Shown one piece after another: positions 40,101 to 51,610 of a stretch of 64,000 nt of DNA. Position 1 is the stretch's first letter. Each line of letters opens with the position of its first letter. The notes beneath the pieces are model-generated. The model searched no databases. It was not told the DNA's origin and saw only the letters and a program-made list of their open reading frames with translations. Source of the DNA: Nematostella vectensis (lineage: Eukaryota; Cnidaria; Anthozoa; Actiniaria; Edwardsiidae); the NCBI RefSeq assembly GCF_932526225.1, contig NC_064034.1, forward strand, positions 9,983,387-10,047,386, read 5' to 3'. The position numbers were made by a program, and so were the translations under genes.

Positions 40101-43100
40101 TCTTTACAAATAAGGGAGATTTTGCTTTTTCTTCAAGGTCGAAGTGCGACTGTGAGCTACAGTTTAAGGGCAAAATGTGTAGATATTTGTACTATTTCAA
40201 TTCGTTTTTACTTTTTGCTAAGTTGTATTTTTTATTAGTGTTTAATTGCCAAAGAATGTTTTTTTTTTTCAAAAGGATTGCTTGTCTTGCTTCATTGTTT
40301 AAGGGATGAACTCTTTAGCCTTGCTGGGCACAAAAACATTTATGGTACACAGAAAGGAATAACTGCATAACTCTGTTAATATCCATTTTTCTGCTAATAC
40401 ATTTTCCTGCTAGTCAGTAGTTCACTCTCTCTGCCTCAGCAGCTGGACAAATAAAGGACACAAAATAATGAGACAAAATAGATGTGCAAACTGGTAAAAC
40501 ATACAAAAAAAAACTCTCAAACAAAACACACAGAATTTTCTAACTACAGCCATGACTTATCACTGATGGTATGACAGACAAGCAGAAGAGACTGCTCAAG
40601 TATAGATGTTTACCTGTACAACTTTGTTAGGCATAGCAGATGTAGCTGCTGTACCAATAGTCACCCTGCCTTGCATCCCAGCAGTGTTTGCATTATTAAA
40701 ACGGTTATCACTTATTGTAGCTGTCAAAGGCGTGGCTATTGAAGTATAACAAGTTCTGGTTCCAGTGATCATAGCTCCTGAATTCAGTGCAATACCAGGG
40801 CCCATGCTGACACCAGCATCCCCGCTCACACTAGCCACAGCCAGGAAGGCATTTGACACTGTATTCGACATCTGGTGTCCCGGTTGTCCTCCTGATACAT
40901 TAGCATCAATACTAGCAATAATGTTTCCCATGTCACTGAAAGCCTGAGAGCTCGCATCTGGTTTAAGGAATTCTACAGATTCATTCGTGACAGATAAGTG
41001 TCCAGAAGATGAATCACTCATCCGCCTTTTGCCTTGCTGTAAAGTCTGATAGACAGCCGAGTTCTCCACCAATCCTGATGTGTTACTATGTGGCATGCTG
41101 TTTTGCCGTAAAGCTTTGTTCCTTGGAGGTGGAGGTGCTTTCAAAAAGTTATTTAAGTTTTTATTAGATGATGAAAACACTCCATGACTCTTGAATTTAT
41201 CTGCATATGATGTACCTAGAATAAAAATGTAAACTACTTTACTGGCAATGGCTAAGTTATTGTTATTGCAGTTCATGCTTCATTCTTGGGAGAAGCCTCC
41301 TGTACATCTAAACCACATAATTCAAGTGTCTAGAGGCTTTTTTGGATTACATGGAACAATGATATTGTGTGAGGGAATGAAACTACTAATAACAATCCTT
41401 GAAGGAAATGGGTTTTCAAACTATAGGACAGGGCTTTCATAAACTTTCAGAGTAGGCGATGGAGATTGATAAGTAGGGGGTGAAAGTTATTTTAACTTTT
41501 TAGTTGAAATAAAATTTGAATTAAAAAAAAACGTAGCTGCGCTTGGTGAGAAATAGCCCGCACTTCCGCCGGCCGCCACGGCCTAATGAAACCCCTGATA
41601 GGATAATAAAAATTGATCAACTCTATAGTCAACATCATCCCACTCGATTGCTATGGAAAAGAGTAAAGCACTTTTTTCCAGAAAAGTAATAAAAAAAGAA
41701 ACAGATTATGGCATAATAATTTGCTGGTTCCTGTTTGTAATGATGTTACATGTCAACTCTAGCCCACCAGAAAAAGAGATCAAGAGATCATAAACTCACC
41801 TTTACTCATGCCAGAGTTACTGGACTGTGCTATCGTTTTCACTGTTGGTCTGTGCAAAATTGCTACAGCACCAGGCCTGCCCCCCGAATGTCTGCATTAC
41901 AAAAAATAAATACAAATTTAGTCTTTTCTTTTATGACAAATATTGATGGTTTTTGAAAATCAAAATACTTTTCGGCTCATATTGCTAACAAATAGTAAAA
42001 TAAGCAAATGCAGATATGTGGACAAGCATATGTGGGATCACAATGCACACGCTGAACACAAATACAGCAAAGCCATCATCATGTTAATTGTCATCATCAT
42101 GTGAATTATGTTAATCATCATATGTATATCATCATCAAGTTGATCAATCATGTAATCATCATTATGTTAACCATCATCATCATCATGTTTATTGTCATAA
42201 TCTCATCATCATGTTTACTAATACCAAAAAACATTTCCTTTGACACATGCATCACTAAAAATAAAGACTTAAGTAATAGTACACTTTTCTTGTCAACATG
42301 TTTCATCAAAATCTAAATAACATTACCTTGGAAGCGAAGGGTTGACACAGCGTTCCACCATCGCCATGACAGCACATCGTATTCTATCCTGCTTCCGGTT
42401 GAATGCAATAGCTCCCTGACCCACTCTCCTCGCCCCAAATGAACACATCTGTGAAAAAATACATACAACACTAGTTGAAGTGACTCTGTCAGTCCTAGCA
42501 AAATACACCAATTGAGAGAAAGCATACTATATCTTAACCTATCGGCTAATTTGGAGAGTCTGTTGAGATATTGTTCATTTAATTGACCCAAAGAAGAATA
42601 AAACTTTGCCTTTAGATAGTTATTCCAAGATTTTATCACATAATTTTGTGTTCCAATATTGAAAGAAATTAAAAACAAAGGTGTGGCTGAGAAGGGCTCT
42701 AACACATTGACCCCACAACCGGCCTGTACCGGCTTTGGGAAGTACCCACAACCCAAAAAATTCATAAATGTAAGGCAAGGTTTTGTGATAAGATTACTTT
42801 GACGGTGAATATGTATACAGGAAAAGTACCAAAAGTGGGTTGACACTGCTGCTTTGAATTTATAAAGGCAAATATTTTCATAGAATTTGGGCTCCCTGTG
42901 GTTTTCCCAATGCAAAATAAACACAACAAGATGAAGATACTCAGGCATCAGTCTAAGGGATAAATGGTCTTGCAAATATGCATCCAACCAAGGTGTTGGC
43001 ATCTACTCTTAAGCCAAATAATAGCACAGGTTCTTTGACAAATCTCAAATCGAACAAGGAGAGAAAAGCAGAATCACCCCTCTCAATAAAACGCTCAAAA

Positions 43101-46100
43101 TACCCCACAAGGGAGAGAGATCAGCAAACACAGCTCAAGACACAAATAGATACCTTTATTCTGATCCTCCAGGTACATTTCCATGGCCTCAAAACACAAT
43201 GTCCACTCCTTGAAGGATTGTACAACCACGAAGATGTCTTTACGTATTGCAAAGCATTCTGGGAGATCCAGGGGAAAATTCCCTAGGGAAGGGCCAGTCA
43301 ACACTCCTCTCCCCAAAGTCAGATGGTTTTTTATAAGTCTTTTCACCCCGAAGCCAAACAAATCAATTCAAGGTCATACAGACCCAGAATAGCAGTGTAA
43401 ACAATTTTGCAATCAATTTGGTTTCAGAAAAGACAGCATTTAGGAGAGCTGTGGTGATTCATTAGAAAATTATTTTCTCATCCAGGCAAAGCCAAACAAG
43501 AAAAAATCATCATGAATCCACCTTTGCTTGCAAATATCCATAAGCAAAGCACTCAATTATGCCCCAAAAGACTTCATGATGTCCTGAGACACTCTCCTAA
43601 TATGCTCATAGCTGTACTTTTTTTATGAAAAATACAAGCAACCATCAACTTGTGCTGGCTTCAGCACAATGACAAGGGATTAAAAGTGGGGACCGCAAAG
43701 CACTGTTGGAAAGCTTGGATACCGCTGACTAGGTGCAGCAGTGTTTGACTTTGACGGGCTGTATAAAACTCAGAATAGGGGGGAGGTATCTGTTTTCAGT
43801 CTGTTTTTTGAACTCTGACTCACCACCATGGGGTTCGGATGGTGGCATAAGGTTGGTATTCCACTGTACGATAGATTCTCCTCTACTCCATCAGTTTCTG
43901 CAACCTCTTGATTTCTTGGGACAATGCCTTCATCTATTGACAGAAAAAAGGAATGAACTCTTGTATGAGATAGTTTGGATGGGAAGGCAAACACAACCAA
44001 GTGCATGATCTCTAGGGGATATATCAGTATCCTGGGCCAGTTTCCTATGAAGCAGTTATCCCGCCCAAGAAATAAACATAACAATCAGGGCGTTTCCCTA
44101 GTTTTCTCAGACTTAAATGTCACCAGTTACTCAATCTTTAAATTCAAACAAACAACATGAAACCCAAAGACGTGAATCAGCAAGTACTAAAACAAGGAGA
44201 ATGTAAAGCCCTGCTAGTTTTGTTTGCAAACTAACAACTTGAATTGAATTGAATCATAGAAAATCGATTGGCAGCAGTTTGGTATAGAGTTAGCCTGCTT
44301 TCTAGGAACTTTGCTCTTATTGACCTAATGCTTTTTTAACGTCAGATTTTCGTCATTTTGTTTCTGCTTGAGCTGCTACTGCATATGGATCTAAGATGCC
44401 CCGTCCAGTCCCCGTCAGCTTGCTTTTAAAATGAAACTTACCTTCAACTGACACACTTCCCATACACCTACTTGAGAACAAAAAGCTTAGGTAAGGGAAT
44501 GAAATGAAATCACTATGTATTAACTATATATTACATGTAACCTGACATAACAACTATATATTAAGACTCAATTCTATTTCTAAAGAACAAATTGATGCAG
44601 GGATGGTTATTCTTAAAAATGATGAGAGTTTTGAGAATTCAAAACAAAACAATATTGTCAAACACATAATAAACTAGACTTTAATTCCTTGACAACATCA
44701 TAATACCTAAACTGTTTAGAAGATTGAGCACCATACCTTTCGTTAGCCTTATTCATAATATGTACTGTATCTGTGATATCATTGATGAGGACTCTGTTTA
44801 TAATGTTTTCTTCTTTAGCAGCCTTTAATTCTTGTGCTCTCAGTGCTGCCTGGTTATTGAGCTCTTTTTCACTATTTACTCTTGCTTTGTGTTCAGCTAG
44901 AAGCTCATCAAAAGGTTTTCTTCTTCCCAGGACAGCTCGTCGCAAAGACAGGGCATGAGTCTGCAAAATGATAGGATTCACAACAGTTGAAATTCTGCAG
45001 TATTCTATACTTTGAGCATGACTGTCTACTGCATCAGGGCTCAATGTACAGTAATAAAAACATAATGAGTTTATTTTTGAAGGTCAAAAAACAATATTCA
45101 AACAATTTCTTACCTGACTTTTTAGGGGTTTGTTTTATAAATCAGAAGAAAAAGATATTTTCAAACAAACAGTAGCTTTAGCTATCAGCTTAAACTGATA
45201 AGTTGTAGTCTTGCAATGGTGCAAGACTATAGCTCCATCTAAAGTTATTCACCTTGCATGTTAGTGATCGTGTACATTTCTTCTGTTGATCTGCAACCCA
45301 TACACCACAATGTTTGTCAGCATCAAACTCCCGCTCTCTTGTAGGTATAACTTTCCTTGGAGATTTCTTATTCGATTTCTCACTTGCCTTCTTTACAATA
45401 GGTTTAGTGAGCAAAGTCTTTGATAAAGGGATATTTACAGTTAAAGAATGATTCAGTTCTAGAGGGACCTCTTCAATCTTGACATTTCCATCATCTTCAA
45501 ATTCAACATTCTCAATTTTGATAGCAGTGTCACTTGGAGAGGACTTGGACCCGGACTGTAGGATTGACTCCATAGTTTGGGCAGAGTCCATTATCTCCGG
45601 AGGAGAAACTGATGGTGGTGACTCTTTCTGATGCTTGATAGCTGCAAATAAGGACCAGGAAAAATGAGTATAAGTATTATTTGCATTGTAATAAAAAAAA
45701 GGTTCATGCTTAGATAGGGATCTTAATATTTGCAATGGTAGAGGGACAATGATGGTACATGCATTAGATTTCTCTTTACACTAAAATAAAAAGGTTGTAG
45801 CGTGTGCTGAAATCTTGCGTGTGAGTGTTATAAACTGTCCACAATCACAAATTTTGAGGTCCCTATCATGATTTTTGTTAAAACCAAGAAAACCAAGAAA
45901 ACATAATTTATTATTTATAAATAATTCACCAACATAAAAGCAGTTAACAGAAAACCTATCAGGCATTTTAAAGAAATATAATAAAGAAACTTTGTCTTAA
46001 TTTTGGTTAAAGGATTAATTCCTGATTATTAACAGTAGGCATTATATCCAACAAAACTAGCCAATTAAACTCAACTCTCTGAAGAACAGTTTGCAATAAG

Positions 46101-47745
46101 ATTCCAAAAAGATTGACTCAGAATAAGTGAGTAGGGATCTTAAGGCCTTACCGATGTATACAAACTCTATAACCTCAAAGAGAAATGCATAAATGTAGTA
46201 ACAGTAACAGCAGTAAAACAAAATACTATATTAGGCACAAGCTTATAAAAATATTGAAATGATACATTTTATGCCTCGAGCATTAGCCTTTCATTCTCTT
46301 TTGCTCAAAGAAGGGCTAATACTGATAAATATATAAGCAAAACCACTCTGTTCTCAGAGCCATAGAATGTACCATTTAAACTTTGTATTGATTGACTTCC
46401 CTGATTACACCACGCCAACACAGACCACCTACCATTCTACAGCTCTTCTGTAGTTTTTCTAGTCATACCACCCTAGTTAATCTACAGCTTGTCTGTAGTT
46501 TTCCTAGTCATACCACCTATAACTTGTCTGTAGTTTTTCTAATAATACCACCTTGTTATTCTACAGCTTGTCTGAAGTTTTTCTTATCATACCATTTAGG
46601 CACAAGCTATCACTATATGTACCTTCAGAAGAACAAAATGCATAAAATCAATTAAAAAAAAAAGATCAAAGCATTCTTATTTTCATAAAGCACTGATTGC
46701 ACTAACTGATTTTGATTCAAATCCCATTTTATTATATTTACCTGCGGTGCGAATAAGTTTTTTTAGTAGCAATAAAAATGTCATTCAATGTGATACCTAA
46801 CATAAACACTGTGTTATTGAATTTTAAAAAAAGTTCTTCAGTTTGAAGAACAACTATTTGTGACTTGCTCATATGACAGAATAATTGATATAACGCTTTT
46901 CAAAATACATATGTCAATAATGAAACTCTGCTATCTTTATTGGGCCTGATATTGTAGTAGTAATATGCGTTAAATCAATTCACAACATACTGTTATCATT
47001 GGCACGTCGTATGACAGTTTGCCTTGCACTGTGGACTCTTAGCTTTGAAAGAGCTTACCACAATGTTTTGGAAAAGCCGAAGCCTTCACTACACGTTTAC
47101 ACTCATCACATATCACCAAACACACTTGCTCCTGAGCCGGACAGAGACCAAACAGCAACATATCTAAGAGAAGAGAAAAATAGGGGGTTTAACTCGAGGA
47201 TCTATAATTGGACGCAGTTAAAATCGAAAAAACGAGTTAAGTACCCCAATATAACATTGCAATAGGATACTTTAAAATCTAAAATGGTAAATAGCTGGGT
47301 CGGAAATCTCAATGGGGTGCGATTTCAGGGGTACATGAGGACCGGTCATGGAACGGGGTTACGATACCATGAACCTGCGGCAAAAATACCGCGCCAAAAC
47401 CACTTTCACGCTTAAACCTTGAAATAACAAAAAACACTCAATAGAGGATTTGAAAATAAAACGCTCTAGCGCATGATTTTAACCCGTGCTTACCCTGCTC
47501 TTGTAATCGCGTGGCTTCATACGTGCAAAATGTATTGTTTTCATCCACTTCCATGGCTAGCACAAAAAATAACATACCGTTAGCCCAGTTCAAACTACAG
47601 TAATTCGGTTTTGCCTGGCCAAATAAAGACACTTTGGGGTCGAGTGGTTGTCGCACTAACCTTCGGGTTCATCGTCAGGGGAATCCTCGTCGAACGAGTC
47701 CCAGGAGCTGCCCGAAAGCAGGGAATGACAGTGGATTTTCGCCAT
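37144..47745 (-). CDS. ATXN7: Ataxin-7-like SAGA subunit (SCA7 domain)
   Basis: Thirteen exons: 47661-47745, 47494-47556, 47059-47163, 45253-45641, 44737-44960, 44442-44467, 43824-43933, 42327-42448, 41800-41891, 40614-41215, 39914-39994, 38216-38465, 37144-37715; 2,721 nt, 906 aa, close to human ATXN7 (892). The N-terminal zinc finger has C68, C71, H83 and H88 (LFGLCPA...ICDEC...KHCAIKH). The SCA7 motif is C196-X10-C207-X5-C213-X2-H216, followed by RRAVLGRRKPFDELLAEHK. A third conserved block (YSG...HPNP, CSFGARRVGQG, DRIRCAVMAMVER) spans about 318-370. Ataxin-7/Sgf73 anchors the deubiquitinase module to SAGA and contacts nucleosomes. The C-terminal half is low complexity, with a Gln-rich run in the last exon. 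Exon 6 is only 26 nt but phase-perfect. The start Met lies just before SSWDSFDE, which corresponds to the human SWNLW segment. Confidence 0.94.
37372..37500 (-). repeat. Glutamine-rich tract in the last ataxin-7-like exon
   Basis: The coding strand reads mixed CAG and CAA codons, giving runs of 3 to 5 Gln broken by Leu and other residues (for example VEQQQQQLQQ, then QQQLQQQQLQ repeats). The longest pure Gln run is five. It lies in the C-terminal quarter of the protein, whereas the disease-linked polyglutamine of human ATXN7 is N-terminal. The codon mixture argues against a freshly expanded CAG microsatellite. Confidence 0.85.
38493..38775. repeat. 31-bp minisatellite, 9 copies, in an ataxin-7 intron
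   Basis: Units TTTTTACCCAGTATTACTTT then ATCAGTACCAT begin right beside the exon 12 acceptor (exon start 38465). Because the unit is not a multiple of three, all frames stay open and give repetitive peptides that are not genes. Confidence 0.93.
38938..39840 (+). pseudogene. Truncated Penelope-like retroelement relic with inverted flanks
   Basis: 39228-39400 encodes a degenerate HAKTATPY..FSDFANF...EKMCKFFSDQGYPAHVV stretch, and 39472-39560 encodes IIGPNGESYSVTDHITCTT then SNLIYCISC. Both match the region around the GIY-YIG endonuclease of Penelope-like elements as I remember that family. The central part is missing and frames are broken. ~130-bp inverted copies flank it (AAGAAACTGAATC..GATG around 38990 and 39670; CAATAGGC at 39083 and GCCTATTG at 39577). 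Confidence 0.6.
42074..42215. repeat. Imperfect CATCAT(G) repeat
   Basis: ATCATCATGTTAAT and CATCATCATG variants in an ataxin-7 intron. Confidence 0.7.
46258..46600. mobile_element. Tail fragment of the same retroelement family
   Basis: CGAGCATTAGCC..GAAGGGCTAATAC and TTTGTATTGATT..ACCACGCCAACACAGACCACC resemble the ends of the 38.9-39.8 kb relic. 46430-46600 holds about four ~45-bp repeats of CTACAGCTTGTCTGTAGTTT. Confidence 0.55.
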
Positions 47746-48306
47746 TACAACTTCATTCCTGCTAGATGTTGCTTTCTCCTCTATAGTGTGACGTCACTGT
47801 CGGAAAGTCGTGGAACTTCGGATATCCTTCGGGTAGTCGGAAACCTTCCGAATTGGTCACGAACTTAAGAGATGTCAAAGTTATAATGTCAGATTTCGGA
47901 AAAAAATCAGTGTCAGCCTTAACATTACAGCCCAGTATTAACAGAATATAAAAATTACACATTAAACGGGTTAACAGTAGCGAATAATGGCAAAACATGT
48001 ACAGCATATGCGACAAGTAGAGCAACTCCGTTTCAGGCCGGCGGCCATGTTGGCTTACCTACGTGATATACTCGATTACACACGAGGAAAAACAAGAACA
48101 ATATCGTGTAACTTATACAACAAAGACGCCTTTTACCCTCCGTTCTCGGGCCGAACGAGCTGATTAGCTTACGGGACCTAACGATTTTAACCAAAACTTT
48201 ATCGTCGCGTGGCCGCCATGTTGTTGTAAAACGAGATTCGGTGGCACGCATTTTCAGCGGAGTTGCCCCTGGGCGCATACACAGCGAGGGAAGTTTAAAA
48301 AAAACA
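47746..48306. promoter_or_regulatory. Shared upstream region of ataxin-7-like and SENP8 (bidirectional promoter)
   Basis: Only 561 bp separate the two divergent start codons. YY1-like motifs lie at about 48041-48053 (GCGGCCATGTTGG) and 48212-48223 (GCCGCCATGTTG). No TATA box is evident near either start. A bidirectional promoter is inferred from spacing and composition. Confidence 0.6.
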
Positions 48307-51231
48307 ATGTCGGACAAAGAAGATCGCAGAATTGTTTTGAATTTTTACGAGAGCCTTTTACGCAAATCTGATGTCGCTTTGCTGGAACCAGGGCAATGGT
48401 TGAATGATAACTTGATAGGGTTTATGTTTGAGTATGTATTTCGTTGCAAAATTTTCAGATTTTCCATTTTCTAGTGATTTAATTTTCATAACATCTGTGG
48501 TTGTGAGTGGGTTATTCCCTTATGTGTAGGCTTTGGCTAGTTTCTTTCCTGAGATAGTATTGAGTCACGTTTTTATAGCAAAGTGGTTCTCCAGCTGTCC
48601 CTCGAATACTTGATTTTCGAGTTTTGCAAAGCAATTCTTATTCTTTGTGACAGATATTTTGAACACGTAGAATTTAGAGATGGATCTAAAGATCTTCTGT
48701 TTCTAAGCCCTGGTGTAACACAGCTTATAAAACTTACGCGAGGTAAATAATTGTTATTTTTATATTAATTATTTGTATTATCATTATTTTAGTGACGCCA
48801 TTCTATTTCTTGTTTAGCATTTTTTAATCGAGCAATGCTCATCTTTATGTAAGAAAAAATTTATAATGTTTTGGTAAATTTTTCTTTATATTACCATCAG
48901 TGTTATTTAGCAGAAACCATTTAGTATTATATTCATCATTCTATATAAGAAACACACAAGTAAATATTGTTCAAGGGCATTCCTTGTGTGCATCTAAAAG
49001 ACTACAATGACATTTGATATGACAAGAAATTCTACAAACGACCTGTTAAAAATCTACTGTAGGTGGTCTGGACAGGCATGGTATATGCAATGATTGAAAT
49101 GGTATGTTATATGCCTGTAAAAAGAGTAGTCGTGCTGATGTTTCAAGCATTATCCTTTTTACCCCTACAAAGGGCTAACACTCAAAACATCAGCAAAGCA
49201 GGTTTTCACAAAGGTGTAAAACAAATAAGTGTGTTGATTTACTGGATTGACATTTGTCTTTGTGATTACTCTATTATATTACTATTTTTCCCAATAAAGG
49301 GTGAACATTGAAGCATCAGCTAAGCCTTTTCTGTTGTCCACAGAGGTGTAAAACATTACATTTCAACCTTGTGTTGATTTATTGCATTGACAACTGTGTA
49401 TTCGTTTAGTCTGGGAATGCTGGCCATCTGAAAGGAAAATAGAAAGCTACTACCACCCTAACCATCACTTTTAAAGTAGCCAAACATTGAAGGTGATTTT
49501 TATTGATTAAATAAAAGCAACTCAAATTCAGCCATTTTCTGCAGGTGTGGAGCTGATGGCTATTCTTGAACCTCTTAATCTGCCAAAATACCAAAGAGTT
49601 TTTTTTGCTGTGAATAACAATGAAGTAAAAATGTCAACTGGAGGCTCCCACTGGTAAGAAACCTGAACCAATTTAAAACATAATAAAACTAATACTTATA
49701 CATGATTGAGTTTACTGCTATGTTCCTTTTAAAAGACTTCTGTTTTATGGGGAGGGGACTGAATATAGTTTTAGGTATCTTCAAAATTCAAGAGTTTCCT
49801 TTTTAAGGACATATATATTGGAATCAATTCATAGATAGTTCATGTAAAATTTTTTTATATATCTGACTGAGAAAGGTGCATATAAATCTATATTATTATT
49901 ACAGATATATTATTATTGTTGTTGTTGTTGTTAATTGTTATTATTGTTGTTGCTATCTGTAGGAGCCTCCTAGTGTATTGCAAGAGATCAAACATCTTCA
50001 GCCACTATGATTCACTTAGTGAAGCCAACTCCAATGCAGCAAAGGAACTGGCCAATCAAGTGGGCTTAATACTCAAAGGTTCAGTAAACTCATGCAAGTT
50101 GTAGGTCACGTACGACACATTGTTAAGAGTGTCCGGATTCCTTGCATAAATTGATATTGTTCTCTGGCTCATGCTTTTGGCAAACCTTTTTTACTAGTAT
50201 TTTGACAGAACCATGGAGACAACTATATTAGTAAAACAAAAGCCACAGAAAGAGAATTGGAAACATCAAACACCCAAAAGATTCTCTATGACTCAACTTA
50301 TAGTCATTGAATACTACATGACTCCCCTTTACTGGGAAGGCGTTTGAGTAAGAGGGACAGGAAGTGTTTGCTTGCAAATAATTTCTTTTCATTATCTTAG
50401 ACCCTGGACCTTCATATGAGGAAGCACTTTGCCCACAACAAGAAAATGGTGAGAGTAAACTGTTCTGAAGTACAGTAATAATGCATGCTCCCCAACTGCC
50501 TGTCGAGTCTTCATCAGTTTTTATGAAACAGGCCCTCAGTGGGGGGAGGGACTGGGTGGGACATGCCAGCTCTTTTTTTAGATAAGTATTATCCAAAAAT
50601 CCAAAAACATTATTGACGTTAAGGGAAAGTTCATTTATTATCCCGAGGGGGTGGCGTGAGGATACTTTGGGGGAGCCTTGAAAAACTTCTGAGGTCTAAA
50701 TGGGGGGCGTCAAAAGTGTATGAATTTTAAAAAGGGGGGTCACTGATTTCTTTGGGTGTTGTCTCTTCTTTATAATTCGACCAAGTTTTAAAATTAACGG
50801 TTGAGGAAGGTGCTTATTGGGGAGGGGGCACTTATTTAAATGAGGGCACTTGTTCAAGTCATTATGGTATCTGGACTTTTGAAGGGGAACATCTCCACCC
50901 TCTCTCCCTAAAGTAAATCCAGCTATGGGCCTGTGAAACAGATACAAACCCCATACTGGCATCATGCTGTTGGCATGGTCTGAATGTATGCATATAAAAC
51001 TGTAAGTTCAACGTTATAGATAAAAAACAAACGCTAAAGTTCTGCTGTTTGTATTGCCTGATTCTAGGAAGTGACTGTGGAGTATATGTGATAGGCATTA
51101 CAGAACACTTGTGCAAGCAGTGTACTGGTGAGACGACAGTCAAACTTATTGATGCCGTCACTCCTGCTGCAATAGCTAGAAGGAGGCAGCAAATGAAGGA
51201 GCTTATTGTGAAGCTGGCGAAGGCTAGCTAG
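48307..51231 (+). CDS. SENP8: SENP8/NEDP1/DEN1, NEDD8-specific cysteine protease
   Basis: Six exons: 48307-48431, 48654-48742, 49545-49653, 49963-50078, 50401-50448, 51068-51231; 651 nt, 216 aa (human SENP8 is 212). This C48-family peptidase matures NEDD8 and removes it from cullins and other targets. The catalytic triad is visible: H107 in GGSHW, D124 in HYD, C166 in SDCG, with the oxyanion Gln at 160. N-terminal FYESLLRKSDV and LLEPGQWLND align with the family start. All exon phases match. The exon 4 donor is a weak GTTCAG, chosen because it alone keeps the frame into the Q-rich segment before the catalytic Cys. The start is the ATG followed by SDKEDRR. The gene is head-to-head with ataxin-7 and tail-to-tail with FBXL13. 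Confidence 0.95.
49080..49400. mobile_element. Tail fragment of the same retroelement family in a SENP8 intron
   Basis: TGATGTTTCAAGCATTA.CC..CAAAGGGCTAACACT and the later TTTCAACCTTGTGTTGATTT match the conserved terminal sequence of the copies at 38.9-39.8 and 46.3-46.6 kb. Confidence 0.5.
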
Positions 51232-51512
51232 TAATGCAGCTGGGGTTTTATAGTGGCAGCGCCATTGCACTGAGGGCACATCAATATTTAAAAAAAATTA
51301 AGGAAATGATTTGTTAGGGTGTGGCTGTGCTCCATAATATTTTCATACTTTTTCTGTATCATGCCCCCCCCCCCAAAAAAAAGGTGCTAAAAAGCTGGAG
51401 ATTTGGTGCTCTCAAAGGAAAGCAGGAGGTATGGTGCCTACATTAATCGATTCCACATAAACATGTTTAACATATTAACTTTAATTAAAATTAATTAATT
51501 GCAAAAAATGGA

Positions 51513-51518
51513 TTTATT
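51513..51518 (-). terminator. Poly(A) signal of FBXL13
   Basis: AATAAA on the minus strand about 93 nt after the FBXL13 stop. It lies upstream of the SENP8 signal in plus-strand order, so the two 3' UTRs should overlap. Confidence 0.5.
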
Positions 51519-51575
51519 TGAAATATTATATAATTTGCATATCTATGTCCTTATATACATATATTCTGTACATAT

Positions 51576-51581
51576 AATAAA
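51576..51581 (+). terminator. Poly(A) signal of SENP8
   Basis: AATAAA on the plus strand 345 nt after the SENP8 stop and only about 30 bp before the (antisense) FBXL13 stop codon. Confidence 0.5.
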
Positions 51582-51610
51582 TGAATTTCCAGATTCCAAG
51601 TTATAATGAT

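Noticed and set aside
42313-43002. 229-codon open frame on the minus strand
   Set aside because: It overlaps ataxin-7 exon 8 in a different frame, has no recognisable domain, and most of it lies in AT-rich intron.
43095-43361. 88-codon minus-strand frame in an ataxin-7 intron
   Set aside because: No similarity to ataxin-7, no splice sites that fit the phases, no domain.
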